Shown: positions 47,376-60,201 of the stretch, piece by piece | Layout: every line of letters starts with the position of its first letter | How positions within the stretch are numbered: the first letter of the stretch is position 1 | NCBI GenBank assembly: GCA_021014945.1 | Contig: MU266354.1 | Location: 124,001 to 188,000, forward strand | Direction of reading: 5' to 3' | DNA: 64,000 nucleotides | Source of the DNA: Leucogyrophana mollusca | Taxonomy: Eukaryota; Basidiomycota; Agaricomycetes; Boletales | The notes under the pieces: generated by a model | Databases searched by the model: none | The model's input: the letters and a program-made list of their open reading frames with translations, nothing else | Told to the model about the DNA's origin: nothing | Made by a program: the position numbers and the translations under genes

Positions 47376-49132
47376 ATGACACTTGACGTGACCACTTTCA
47401 TAGAGAGTAAGGGGGGTAACCCGGAGGAGATCCGCGAGTCGCAACGGAAACGAGGAGAATCGGTTGAACTCGTCGACCAGGTGATAGATATGTATGCCGA
47501 GTGGGTGAAGAGTATGTGTCTATGTTACGGGTTCTTGCCTTGTAAACCGATGCTGACCCATTTTGCAGTGGATTTTGAGGCGAATGGCCTCAGCAAACAA
47601 ATAAACGCCGTACAGAAGGAGATCTCGGCCAAAAAGAAGGTATGGTCGGTGTGCAATCGGGAAGCTATCATCTTACTTACTTCCTCGTGCGATAGGCGAA
47701 AGAAGCGGCTGATGACCTCGTCGCGTCGAAAAAAGCGCTTGACGCGCAGGTCGACGCCAAGCGGAAAGAGGCGCGGGAGTTCGAGCTTTTGATGCGACAG
47801 AAAGCAAGTACCGTAGGGAACCTTGTCGCCAAGGATGTTCCAGTTAGTCAGACGGAGGTCAGCTCGGAGGCACATGTATGTTCTGATTCGGAGCGCTAAC
47901 ACTCAGCTTAGGATGACAATGTGACCCTGCGGACGTGGTATCCGGAGGGATCCAATGGCACAGTTGAAAAGAGGACGGATATTATGCCCCATCATGAAGT
48001 ACTTTTGCGCCTCGATGCGATGGATCTCGATCGAGGTAAATTCTTAATCCCCCTTATTTACATAATGTCTCATTGGATACTTTCTAGGCGCGAAGGTAGC
48101 TGGACACCGAGGTTACTTCCTAACGAACTTTGGCGTCGATCTAAATCAAGCCCTTATCACATACGCACTCAACTTCCTCCGAGACCGAGGGTACAAGAAG
48201 GTCCAGCCACCATTTATCATCAATAAGGACGTCATGGCCAAGACCGCTCAACTTGATCAGTTTGATGAGGAACTTTACAAAGTTCGTCCTTTACTTTATG
48301 CAATGCAAAACAGTTAAATATCACCTACATCCTTTTCATAGGTAATTGCCAGCGAAGACGAAAAGTACCTCATAGCAACATCGGAGCAGCCCATCTCGGC
48401 CTTCCACGCAGATGAATGGTTCGAGGACCCAAAGACCCAACTCCCAATCTACTATGCCGGCTACTCGACCTGCTTCCGTAAGGAGGCCGGTTCGGCTGGC
48501 CGTGACATGTGGGGCATTTTCCGTGTGCATCAATTTGAGAAGGTGGAGCAGTTCGTGCTCACTGCCCCTGAGGAAAGCTGGGAAGCCTTCGATAAGATGT
48601 TGAACAACAGTGAGGCATTTTATCAGAGCTTGGGTCTGCCGTACCGTGTCGTCGCCATCGTGAGCGGAGCCCTAAATTTGGCGGCCTCGAAGAAGTGCGA
48701 CTTGGAGGCGTGGTTCCCATTCCAAGGGGCATACAAGGAGCTAGTCTCGTGCTCGAACTGCACGGATTACCGTAAGTCGGCCGTCACGTTTATCTTATAT
48801 GGGCACTAACAGTTATTTGGCCACTAGAGAGCAGACGGCTAGAGGTGCGCTGTGGCCTGAAGGCGAAAGACCAACAACGGAAAGTATATGTACACATGCT
48901 GAACGGCACTATGTGTGCAACGGAGCGTGCGCTCTGTTGTCTCGTTGAGAATTACCAGACCGCAGATGTGAGACCTCATCCTGCCATCGCAACTACCTCA
49001 ACAGCTGATCCTTTGCGTTTTTCTTCGCAGGGCCTCGTTATTCCAGAAGTTCTTCGGCCATACATGCAAGGACGCGACTTTTTACCATGGGTGAAGGAAC
49101 TGCCCAAGAACTTACAGAGGAAGCAGGCCTAA
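47376..49132 (+). CDS. SES1: Cytosolic seryl-tRNA synthetase
   Basis: Charges tRNA-Ser. Starts [20 protein letters not shown], the expected N-terminus. An arm of long coiled coil follows ([40 protein letters not shown]). Class II motifs are present: motif 1 region [35 protein letters not shown], motif 2 [20 protein letters not shown], and motif 3 [21 protein letters not shown]-terminus [20 protein letters not shown]. About seven introns split it (for example 47510-47570, 47640-47696). No mitochondrial presequence is seen, so this is the cytosolic enzyme. The symbol follows yeast usage. Confidence 0.96.
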
Positions 49133-49613
49133 ATTACAGACGTGTTATGGGTAATCGATGAAGAGGCAAGACGGGGTTTACTTTTCCTTGCTCATCAGCT
49201 CGGGGTACCAAAGAAAAGAGGGATATTATTCGTACAACCTGATTTGAATGCTGCATCGTGTCAGCTGCTCCTATCTGCCCCTCCAGAAACCTTTAGTGGG
49301 CCTGTGTCGCCGGCGTCCATAGCTTTGGTCCCATCGTTTGCACGTATCGAAAACCAAAGTGACGTTCCTCGAAAACGACGCTCGATCCATTGTCGACTTA
49401 CAGCTCTAGCGGGTTCCTCTTCGCTCTATGTTCACCTCAGGCTGTTCTAACGAGCTCCGTTGGATACGTTATGGCAGATGCAAAGCACAATGATTACAGA
49501 TACAGTTGCCTATGAGAGGGTCAGTAATAGTAAGTTTACAATAAATACGATCTCGAAACAGTGCCAAAATATTCCTCCATCACTATCGTCAATGTATTGT
49601 ACTATGAACACCG
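49133..49613. other. Intergenic, convergent 3' ends
   Basis: A 481-bp gap between SerRS (+) and IRE1 (-). ORFs of up to 102 residues are not recognised. Confidence 0.4.
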
Positions 49614-52600
49614 TCATTCAGCCAACTCGAAATAAGATCGGAACATCGACTCATGGGAGAGGGACGTTTCTGAAATGACTCCATGTACATGCAAGAAGAG
49701 GCGAGGAAAGCGGCGCGTGAAATACGACAGGAAGCCTTCAGGCATTGGTCCTAGATGTCGCTTGACGTTCTCAGGGATGTCTTGGTAGTGGTGTTTCTGC
49801 CGCAGGCGATGAATTGTGGGGCTATCTGAGGAGCGCAGGAATACTAACCTTGTTTCGTAGAGCTCGTAGAAGATCTTGCACAGATTTACCGTCGTATTTT
49901 CTGAACTTTCCGAGGTTCTCAATGAACACTTTATCTAAACGGGAGTGCCAATCGTGACCAACGACGTCAAAAGCATCGGTCTCCAGTCTGATCAGAAGTT
50001 GATCTCGGGGATCTCGACACATGATCTCAAATCGATCGGATGCGTCCTGTAAGAAGTTCAAACGTCGCCCAGGATCCCAGAAAAACGGATGTAGCAGACA
50101 CCGCGTGGTATCTGGCCTACAATAACAAGTGAGAGACCAGCGAATGACGGCAATCGGCCGACGCACCTATTGCATGCCTCAGGAGCCAGCATGTTGCCGA
50201 TTAGGTCAACGGCCTCAGAACCCTCCTCCCCAAAGCGTTCTAACCCATCCAAACATTTGGCATTTTTGAGGATGTTGACTTCCCGTTCAAAACGGTCCCC
50301 AAATGGATGAGAGCCATTGGTGAGGACGTAGAAAAAAAGGCAGCCGAGTGCGAAGATGTCCACGGACTTTGTTAACCTGGTTGGCTTTCCGGTCATTGTG
50401 CCTGCAGTCGGCGTACCAACGCTACCCCGGGACGACTGCGAGGCGTCATCGCCCATTGAGTCGTCCAATTTGACTTCACCTCTGAGGATCTCAGGTGCCC
50501 TCCATCCGACCGTACCAGCAGCCATAGCGCCATGCGCAGTAGGCAAAAAGCTCGTTTGGTCCACCTCCAACTTTTTGCACAGCCCGAAATCTGATATAAG
50601 CATCCGTCGCCCGTCATCTCTACCTCCGCTTTTTTTAGGGCCGGATATTAGTATGTTCTGCGGTTTGATATCGCGGTGGACTAATTTGAGAGAGTGAAGA
50701 TGGCGCAGGCCAGATGTGATTTGACGGAGGGCTCGTTTTGGGTCAAATGAGATGGATATCTCACGGAATTGGTCGGGACATTCGATCACGTCGGCGAGGG
50801 AGGCAGGACATAGCTCAAGAGCGATGTAGAGGAAATTAGCGTGGGCTTCTTGGTAATAATACCGGATGACGTTGGGGTGGTCGTCTGACTCTTGTAGAAT
50901 GCTCACTTCTCGCGAGGCGAGCGTGACGAAGTCTTGAAGAAGCCGCTTCACCGCTACAGCGCGGCCCTGCAGGGAGCCCTTGAACACAACGGTCCCATGA
51001 GATCCGAAACCTGTCGGACCTGAGTAAGATGTAAGATAGATCTCCTGTATTCCACTTACCAAGTATGGTATCAGAAACAACTAAAGATGTCGGCGGAGGT
51101 GCTGGGGTTGATGGTATCACCAAAGTTGTCGAAGGAGAAGGGCCACTGTCCTTCCGTTCGACAAGCTCCCAGACAACTTCATCGCCTACAAGACCATTCA
51201 TTATCGCGTCCTTGTCAGCATCTCCATCCTCTTCTCCTCCATTTGCGGAATTCCCGCCCTTCCCTTTCTTCCCTCTTCGTCTTCGGGGAGTCTTACGTTT
51301 CTTGGGCGTAGCACTCGCATCATCTCTATCGCTCTCCTCACCACCATCGCCCAACTCCTTCAGTATCTTATTAGGGCTCCCATCAGCAGTTCGAGGAATA
51401 TCAGGTTCCACGAACTGCACTAGAGGTCGTGATTCTTTCACAGGAGGTTGAGCAGACTCCTGAGTTGGCTGATGCGATGGCGGCAATTCAATGGGATCCG
51501 TTGCAGAGTCGGGTATCTTGAATGAAGCCGGGTCGGGTATACCGGTATCCTCTGCAGCAGATGTTGGCGTGGGAGTAAGAGAAACCTTGTCCAGGGTTGG
51601 GCTAGTGGAAGAGATCGTTTGCATTTGCACTGGCGAAGGTTGGAGATGCGATAACTTTGATCTGGTGAACCAAGCCAGTCCCAGGATTAACGCGAGTACA
51701 AATGAACCAATGATGGAGACCTCCAGCGTCGACTCGATTGTCCTCGCACCGTCCGCCGGGTGCATGCGGGACGGCCAGATCCAGGAGGGTACAACCGTGG
51801 AGCTGTTGTCTTTGACATTCGAGAGATGAGGGAGTGGGTCATCCACATGAACGGAATGATTGTCATCCAATTCGGGTGGGAGAGCGACCGATGGAACGCC
51901 AGGAAGTTGCCGACTATTCAGCGTGGAAGCGTCGAGGGGCCGTTTTCCGGTCAGGCATCTCCAATCAAAGGGCTTTTCGGCGCACAGTTGAAGAAGTTTT
52001 CTTTGCTTCGTGATTGAGTCTACACCTCCTGGTAAGTCCCTGTGCGAAGGATCCGCCGAACCCTCAATAAGGGGAAAACCAGGACTATAACTTGTGTCAC
52101 TGAATGCGATGAGAGGGAAGCGATCAGCACCCATAACAAACAGGGATCCTGTCTCTTCTACCAAGCCAACATATGCTGTATCAGTGTTTAATATGGTGCT
52201 CAGGGTGTTTGCCGACGAGGGATCCATGCCACGCAGGACATCCGGAATAGCGGGACGGGGCTGAAGCAGTACGAATGGGTCTTGGCGTTGAGGGCTATTG
52301 AGAACATCGAAGACAGCAACACTAGATATGCCAGTTGTTGTCAGTATAGTTGCGTAAACGTCCTGGAGGTGAGATTTTTGGTGACTCACACGGGGCTGTC
52401 GAAGGCCGTACCCCACTCAGCTGGATAGTCCCTTCTCGGGTACGAACCAGTGGACTGCGGATCTCGAGCCCTAAAAGACATAATTTGCCCATTGGGCAAT
52501 GATTCGATGTACGTGTTGTCCGCGGTTCTACGATAGGCAGCCTGCAGGGAATTATCTTGGTTATTTGGACCGTAGGTGGAGAATGACAGATTCTGTATAG

Positions 52601-53419
52601 GGGGTTTGCGGCCGGAGGATGTGGCGGAGCGGGTATAGATAGAGATGTGGTAGTCTTTTCTGATTGTTCTATTCATCATGATGCGGGCAGACTAAGAATT
52701 CTCTCACCTGTGCGCCCAATGAAGACTTCTGTCGGGATAACTTTCTCCTTCTTGTGAGGGAATTCTTCGAGGTCATCCAAGTCGATATCAGCATCGTCGC
52801 CATGGCTTAAATCTTCAAAGGGATCCCAAGGGCACTCGGAGTTGATAGCTTTGACTCTGCCTGTTTCTAGCTCTACTGACAGAAGCGACGTTTCCTTCCT
52901 CCCAACAAAAACCCTTTCGTCATCTTCCCTCGCAAACTTGAAAGGGGACATTTCGACCAATTGTGACATGGAAAAAGAGAGGCGCTGGAGAGGACTTGTG
53001 GGTGTAGCCATAACGTAGATGTCCCCAGTCTGGGGTTCTATAACGTAGAGCTCTTGGTGAGAAGAATCGTCGTCGGTGAGATCTGGATCAAAGGTAGCGT
53101 GTTTTGTACGAACGAGAGGAGCCAGGCTGGAAGGAATATTTGCAGAAGAGGAAGACATGGACCACAATTTCTGACCGGACGTGCGATTGAGAGCATGGAA
53201 CCTGCCGTCGACCGAAGCCACAAGAACTATGTCCAGTAACTGTGCTTCTTCTCCTTCATCTCCTGCCCCAGCGCTGGGGAAACGAGAAAAACGAGTTCCA
53301 GCTACGGCCCGAGTGGAGAGGGCATTGTTGAGAACGGAAGCGCCATAAGTCACCTTGTCAGCGAGACAGAGTGCAGCGAGAAAGATAATAAAAGTCGACA
53401 AGCACCACATAAGGCCCAT
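49614..53419 (-). CDS. IRE1: IRE1 unfolded protein response sensor kinase/endoribonuclease
   Basis: ER transmembrane stress sensor, about 1,150 residues in six or more exons. Signal peptide MGLMWCLSTFIIFLAALCLA. The lumenal propeller includes DIVLVASVDGRFHALNRTSG, LYVIEPQTGDIYVMATP and VFVGRKETSLLSVELETG. The TM segment is VSIIGSFVLALILGLAWF (about 51720-51665), followed by a basic linker (KKRKTPRRRRGKKGK). Kinase motifs: RAVAVKRLL, LHSLKLVHRDIKPQNIL and LISDFGLC, then GTVGWRAPEIL. The KEN RNase domain is at the end: SVQDLLRALRNK joins across an intron (about 49803-49852) to KHHYQDIPENVKRHLGP, keeping the RNKxHH catalytic pattern. C-terminus HESMFRSYFELAE. The kinase activation-loop side has an insert rich in Ser/Thr/Gly near 50400. 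All catalytic features are intact. Confidence 0.95.
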
Positions 53420-53639
53420 GGGTTATCCTCCCCCATTGACCACACAGAAAGAACAGAAAACGTTTGCGAGTAACCAACAGCTGTGCAGCAAAGGGCGGGC
53501 GCTGCAAATCGTTTCGGACTTGGCCGAGATATCCACGTATATGCCGAAGTCATCGCTTGTCGCGATTTTTCCTCGAAGTTCCTGGACCAGACTAGTACTG
53601 ACAGATTGCAAGCTTTCTTGGTCAAGGACCGTCTGTTAG
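53420..53639. promoter_or_regulatory. 220-bp bidirectional promoter IRE1/JIP5
   Basis: The start codons of divergent IRE1 and JIP5 are only 220 bp apart. A shared promoter is likely from spacing; no site was identified. Confidence 0.6.
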
Positions 53640-55159
53640 ATGCCAGACATCTCAGTAGGATCCCAGATATTCGACCTTCTGTTTCATCCATCACATCCGA
53701 CGATCTACACTGGGCTCCTTACTGGACAAGTCAAGGCCTTTCAATACGATGAGCAAGGGCAGCACCAGCCAACCTTTGCCGTGAGGCCGTCCAAGCGCTC
53801 ATGTCGGTGTCTTACTATCAGCGAGGACGGGTCACAACTGTGGGCAGGAGGAAAGGCAAAGGCTATATAGTGGGTCACACTGTTGCATCCCCCTTCAAAC
53901 TTGGCCTCAAAATGTCTCAGCACGATTGACACGACGACTGGTACCGTATCTGAAACACGTAAGAACGCCCATGAGTGAGTGTGCTCCTCCCAATATCGAA
54001 GCACCCTTATGATATTGGTAGTGGCTAAAAAGATCACCAATCAACCGAATGAAACACTTGATGCCTCACATGTTCAGCACCGGCGATGATGATGGTGTAG
54101 TAAAGGTCGGTGGGCTAACTGCATTTTCTCCATGTCGATCCTTATGGTTCCGCTGGGTAGCTGTGGGACCCCCGCAAACCGGACGATATTCGGGGGTATA
54201 CCCATCACTTCGACTTCATCTCAGATTTCCTATGGCTGGAAGACAAGAAACAACTCGTTACCACGAGGTGAGCGCCCGTAGCAACAAACATAGGTTCTGC
54301 CCTTATTATAAAATGTTATCAAAAAGCGGAGATGGTACACTATCAGTGATTGATGTTCGTGGAAAGAAAAGCGAGCCGTTCGCACAGTCCGAGGATCAAG
54401 AGGACGAGTTATTGTCCATTGTTTCTATTAAGAGGTGCGTTCTATACATCTTTCCCATGTTGCGATGTCTCAACGGGAACTGGCAGCGGGTCGAAAGTGG
54501 TTGTTGGCACGCAAACGGGGATACTGTCGATATTCAACCGGAGTCACGGATGGGGAGACTGTGTTGACCGAGTCCCGGGGTGAGTAGTCATATCGAACAC
54601 GTCATGTATTTTTTCTTATCCAGCAACACGCAGGCACCCCCAATCCATTGATGCGCTGTGCACTTTGCCATCGTCGTATCCTTCGTCCCATTCCACTATA
54701 TTGACGGGATCATCGGATGGCCTTTTACGGGCCGTACAACTATTCCCCACAAAGTTACTCGGGGTGGTTGCTGACCACGGTTCTTTTCCCATCGAAAGAA
54801 TTGCCGTTGATCTGGGTGGCGAAGGGCGATGGGTTGGGAGCGCGGGACACGAGGATACGCTCAAAATGACAGACCTTAAGGACGTCTTCGAGGATGAAGA
54901 GGGCGAAGCAGACGAAGGGGCGAATGCGCAAGTTGACGTCGCATCCGACGAGGATGACCTGGCTGGCGACGATCAGACCCCGGTGGGACTAAACAAGATT
55001 CCAGCGGTGATAGAAGCATCAGATGACGAGGAGGCACAGGACTCTGATGTCCAAAAGGAGAAGAAGAGAAAACGAAAAGGTGACAAAAATCTGGCGGGCA
55101 AGAGAAAAAAAGGTCGAAATGAAATCGACGCTGAACCCTCGTTCTTTACTGGACTATAG
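53640..55159 (+). CDS. JIP5: WD repeat protein Jip5/WDR55
   Basis: Nucleolar WD40 protein needed for 60S ribosome biogenesis. Starts MPDISVGSQIFDLLFHPSHP. Blocks in order: YTGLLTGQVKAFQYDEQGQ, SKRSCRCLTISEDGSQLWAG, MKHLMPHMFSTGDDDGVVK, SGDGTLSVIDVRGKKSEPFA, SGSKVVVGTQTGILSIFN, SIDALCTLPSSYPSSHSTIL and VADHGSFPIERIAVDLGGEG. The C-terminal tail is acidic then basic (SDDEEAQDSDVQKEKKRKRK, GRNEIDAEPSFFTGL), typical of Jip5. About seven exons. The tail's Lys/Arg block is a likely nucleolar localisation signal. Symbol follows yeast. Confidence 0.92.
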
Positions 55160-55901
55160 CGTACCATAACGGCCTTTCGGTGTGTCCTCGTGTCGGTCAA
55201 TCGCCGCTCTGTTTTCTCGAGGTATTGATAATCTCCATTCAGAACCTCCGACTGTTTTTGCTCGCCGGCCCCCACCGCGCCCTTGGGACAACTTCAAGCC
55301 GCTCAGGGACCGTTGGCATTAGGAAGGTAGGGGATGTCTACACAGCCTGTGAGATGAATACTGTCGTTGGAAATATTTTACTTTCCACGCTTTGCTGCCC
55401 CTGCCATGTCCATGGTTGCCACATAGCGCATCATCGCAACGAAAGATCCGTGAACATCGTTTCCGGCGTCAAACATAACCGACGCACGATGTCGACATCT
55501 GGCCGCCGCCCTTGTAGTCTAACTTTGGAATGTGACTGGTGACCGTGTATAAATTGCCGGGTGGTCTCTTGCATCTATATCTCAACGATAAACCTCCCTG
55601 CGAGAGATCGCCAGTAGTTCCAGCGTATGCCCTATCAGGGTTTTGGGAAGCCTTTCATGCTGGTTCTTTTCTGTAGAGCTGAAGTCAGCGGCACTCATCT
55701 CGACGAAAATGATTAGAAGCGCCAAAGCACGTGGGCGGACTTGAATACGGATCATGGCGCTTGGGCAGTGCCCCAACTTGGCCCCAACAAGTGCTACCAT
55801 TGCTAACCAGTACTACGAAGGCTAAGCACTTGACTCTAAGTGTGTACGCTTGTCACCAACTACAGAAACCAAGGTGCAACGAAACGTTACCGTGCACTAC
55901 C
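55160..55901. other. Intergenic; promoter of the ALDH gene
   Basis: A 742-bp gap between two plus-strand genes. ORFs here are not recognised. Confidence 0.4.
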
Positions 55902-58079
55902 ATGTTATCGCGACGCACCGTTCCATCACTCTGTCTCCATAGGTCACGTCTAGCTAAGGCTCGGACCTTGTCGAGCAGAGCGTCAGGCATTCTATCGTCA
56001 CTGGACATCCCCACCTCGGCTGAAATACCTGGGGTCTATGATGGACAATGGAAGGGAACCGGTGATATAATGGAGAGCGTTTGCCCAACAACCGGAGAGG
56101 TCCTCGCACGCGTGCAGTCTGTACGTGTAGCGCGCGGTGGCCACCCGTAGAACGCGTCTTAATGAAGTATCTTTCCAGGCAACACCAACCGAGCTTCACG
56201 TAGCTTTGGAAAAATCCAAGGAAGCATACCATTACTTGAGAACGATACCCGCTCCTCGCCGAGGAGAACTGTTAAGACAGATACGGGAGGCTCTTGCTGC
56301 GAAGGTAGGGCCTTTCTTTGGCGCGAATGCGTAGGCGGTTTTTGATAGGTCAATCGAAACAGAGAGATGCTCTTGGTGCGCTCGTCTCTCTCGAGATGGG
56401 AAAGATAAAGACCGAAGGTATTGGAGAGGTACAAGAATTCGTGGATATTGTACGTGATCATGGTTCTTCCTAACGACAGCTGATTGATTGGGCTCCCAGT
56501 GTGACTATGCGGTTGGCTTATCACGAATGATGAATGGCAGGGTCGTGGCCTCTGAGAGGCCAGGACATACCATACTTGAAGGTCGACTGCGCAGCACTTC
56601 GTCATCCTCTTCCGCTCTGCTGACCAATTCCATAGTTCCCAACCCCTTAGGAGTCGTTGGAGTATTGACCGCTTTTAATTTTCCGGTTGCGGTTTATGGA
56701 TGGTATGTTATAATATGGATGTCACTATTAAAACAGCTTCAGTCACACCAATTCTCTAGGAATTTCTCCCTATCTTTTGCGGCGGGTAATGCTACTCTGT
56801 GGAAACCCTCACCGTCCACCCCTCTCTGTTCTATCGCCGTGACGAAAATAGTTGCCAGCGTGTTGGAAAGGAATGGTCTTCCGGGGGCCGTTTCCGCGCT
56901 CGTCACGGGCGGTAAGGACGTCGGTGAGGCTGTTGTTGAGAGTCGCGACGTCAATCTAGGTATGACAAGCCGATCTAGATGGAGCAAACACCTTATTCCA
57001 TCATTACAGTTTCTTTTACGGGCAGCGAGGCTGTTGGGCGTGTCGTCGGTAAGGCTGTCCAGTCTCGATTCGGCAAGAGCATACTAGAACTTGGGGGCAA
57101 CAATGGTATTACACACCTTTCCTTTATGATCCTCCCTCTAAATTATCCGTTCAGCGGCAATCGTCATGCCAGATGCAGACTTGTCTTTGGCCGTACCAGC
57201 TGTCTTTTTTGGAGCTGTCGGCACTGCTGGCCAACGGTGCACGTCAACCAGGAGGTTATATCTTCACCGTGATATTGCCCCTAAATTCCTGGATGCTTTA
57301 CAAAAGCTCTATGCGACAGTGCGAGTTGGAGATCCGCTAACGAACGGGACGCTACTCGGCCCACTGCATACACGTGCTGCGGTTGGAATTTATAGTGATG
57401 CAGTGCAACGTCTTCGAGAGACTGGTGCAGAGATCCTAACAGGTGGCCTCCGATACGAAGAAGGAACGCTAAGGCAGGGCAATTTCGTCCAGCCAACAAT
57501 CGCAGTGCCCAAATCCACCGATCCCAAGGATACAATCTGGAGCACAGAGACGTTCGCCCCTATCCTCAATACTGCCGTCTTTGATGACCTGGCGCAAGCC
57601 ATCGAGTTCAACAATGATGTCCCTCAGGGCTTATCTAGTAGTCTGTGGACCAGGGATCTCCGCAATGTAGGCAAGTGGATTGGTCCTGAAGGATCCGACA
57701 CAGGCATCGTCAATGTATGTTCTGCTTGCTACTCAGTTTTTATCTTGCTGATATGTGATGTGTGCCGATAAAGGTGAATGTCGGCACAAGCGGTGCTGAG
57801 ATAGGAGCTGCTTTTGGAGGCAATAAGGTCTGTGCTTCTCATTCCACTGATTAACTTCCACAGCCTAATTATCGCCCTTACTCTCCCATGTATCCAGAGC
57901 ACAGGATGGTGAGAGTTATCTAACATTCCTCACATCAATTCGCTACTGATATACCTTTGGGATTCAGGGGCCGCGAGTCCGGAGGTGACGCTTGGAAACA
58001 GTATGTTCGTTGGAGCGCATGCACGATCAATTTCTCCGATGCGGCACCATTGGCCCAAGGTGTCGAATTTTCTGCGTGA
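55902..58079 (+). CDS. ALDH7/antiquitin-type aldehyde dehydrogenase, mitochondrial
   Basis: Oxidises aldehydes such as alpha-aminoadipic semialdehyde, by family. Start [20 protein letters not shown] with an Arg/Ser-rich presequence. Blocks: [118 protein letters not shown] and [12 protein letters not shown] (catalytic Glu). Then [20 protein letters not shown] (catalytic Cys), [40 protein letters not shown] and [20 protein letters not shown]. The ERPGH and [10 protein letters not shown] features point to the ALDH7 subfamily. About ten exons, several very short introns. The stop at 58077-58079 was set by the last exon. Substrate in this fungus is unproven. Confidence 0.9.
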
Positions 58080-58664
58080 GGATGCGATGCATTCACCTTG
58101 ATGAGGAGGCTATTTTAAGATCGAGAACCTGGATACCCTCGGCTTGCCAACTGGCGCGAGAACCGGGCGTCGCCCGGGGTATAGATAATTCAAGAACATG
58201 AGATTTATGGATCGGAACCCTTTTAGTTATGTACGTAGTGTTACGATTGCAAGAATAACACCCAGGAATCCAGTGGATGGTCGCATCATCACGAACATAC
58301 AAATCGAGCCAGATCAGCGTTGGATGATATATAAACGTGAGAGCAAGCCCCTTCCTGGCTTCGACGAGAAAATCGAGACAACCCCCCCAGGACCTGACAG
58401 GGTGTGTGACATGAGTATGTCAACAATATGTCACCCAGCGAAATCGGACGTGGACTGATCGGCTTAGCAAGGCAGTGCGTGTGGTGAAGGCTGCATCGCT
58501 AGGGTAGCTGCACAGTCGGATGGCCTCCTTCACAAATGCCAATTATAAGAACGTCGCATGATATTATCTTAGAAGAGTTTTAACTCCACCCCCAACCTCA
58601 GGGACACTTGTTGTAAACATTAACTCATTACTTGTCCTCGATTTCTCTCTCGCTTTCCTCTTCC
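58080..58664. other. Intergenic
   Basis: A 585-bp gap. One ORF (58198-58458) has no similarity that I recognise. It probably holds the promoter of the next gene. Confidence 0.35.
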
Positions 58665-60201
58665 ATGCAATCCGACGATCTTCCCTGGCCAGAGCTTGGC
58701 AATGTCTCCCGAGGTGCAACGCGCGGCAACCAAGGTCAGAAGGGTGCCCTCGGGCCTGCCGACCAAGAGGGTCGCTGTGTTCTGCAGCTACGAGTTCAGC
58801 CCGGCGTTCTCGCTGTGCGACTTAATCGCCGATCCAGCGAATGGTATCGGACTCTCGACAACGAGGTCAACCGTGCTCTAAAACTAACAAAAACGTATTG
58901 GAGGAAAGCTCGAAGACGTCAGGACTAGTCAGTAAACCACCATTTTCAGACTAATTACACTTTGCGTGGCTACGTGGCCACGCGAATTCTTGCTCATGTT
59001 GCTTTCGTGTCCTACAGTGACGCTCGTGCTGATCAGGACCATATGGAATTGCATGAGTGGCTTCAACAGCTTAAAGACAAGACAATGTCACATCTTGAAG
59101 TTCTCATGCAGAAAGGCGACATTCAAGGTCCACCATATGTTATGCCAGACGATATCGAGCTCGCATTCCTAAGAAAATTCATCGAACGACACAACGCTGG
59201 TATCCCACATAACCCACGTCTACGGCACCTGGGCCCTAATTCACAGCCAGCACCCATCGACGACTCGATGGAAATGTCGACGCCGGAAATGAGCGATGCT
59301 GGTTACCCCGCACCGGGTATGGTCGATCAGATTGCCAGGCTGCAGCCAGGTAGGGCTCTGGATCTGGATTAGACAAGTTGGCGAGGTCTCAGCTCACTAG
59401 CTTTCTTTGCAGAGACTAGCTCCAGTGTTTCTAGTCCTAACTTGAGCTATGCGCAATCTCCGGGCACATCCAGCCGCCCACACATCATCCGAACATCCCC
59501 CCCTCCCTCATCAGCAACCTATGAGCAGCTGCTTCAACAAGCGCAATCATCAAGTAACGTCTTCCCGAGACCGGCATCTCCGCTGCTAACGTTTCGTCGC
59601 CAGGACAATTCTTGCAAGAAGCCCGAACCACGTTGTCACGAGCACAATCTCAAACACAGGAAGCATTTCAAAGATACACCACGTGCCTGGAAGCGGAGTC
59701 ACGCGCTAGACGAGAAGTCACTACGGCTGAGCAGCAGAGAGATGAACTGAGTAAGTCCATTGCACTCAACCTTCTGGCAAGGACTGATTCTGGTCCACCG
59801 TTGTAGTGGCAAATCTCCTTTCGCGAAGTCAACCATCAACAGGTGAGAGAAACGCCCCTTTCCCTAATGCGTACATGGGAATTGAGGCTGCGTACCCGTT
59901 TTTGCAAGAGTATTCACGGCAGTCCTCACTAGCTAACGACGAAACCGGAGGCTCTTCAACGCATCAACAAGAAGTGAGTTTAGTCCCGAGTTGGAAGAAC
60001 CCATTACTCACCCCCACTCAGCAACATCAGTATCCATCTCACCATCTCACCGAGCGGAGGCCATCCTCTGACATGATGCCGCCACACAACAGCCCCAGAT
60101 CCCTCGACTGGCGGCAGTCAGATGTGGGCGGTTCCTATTCTAGCGGGCTGGAGACAATACCGCAATCAGAGGTTAGCAACTTCACCCGGAAATACCAGTG
60201 A
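58665..60201 (+). CDS. Unrecognised protein with coiled-coil region
   Basis: Approximate model. A start at MQSDDLPWPELGNVSRG (58665) is possible, with exon 1 ending RTLDNE before an intron (about 58865-58950) into TNYTLRGYVATRILAHVAF; an alternative first exon starts at 58702 (MSPEVQRAATKVRRV). Clearer exons follow: DHMELHEWLQQLKDKTMSHL, DDIELAFLRKFIERHNAG, LSYAQSPGTSSRPHIIRTS, a heptad-like GQFLQEARTTLSRAQSQTQE with RYTTCLEAESRARREVTTAE, and a Ser/Gln/Pro-rich last exon. The 3' end may run past 60201. I recognise no family. Frame continuity and compositional bias support coding; function unknown. Confidence 0.45.
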
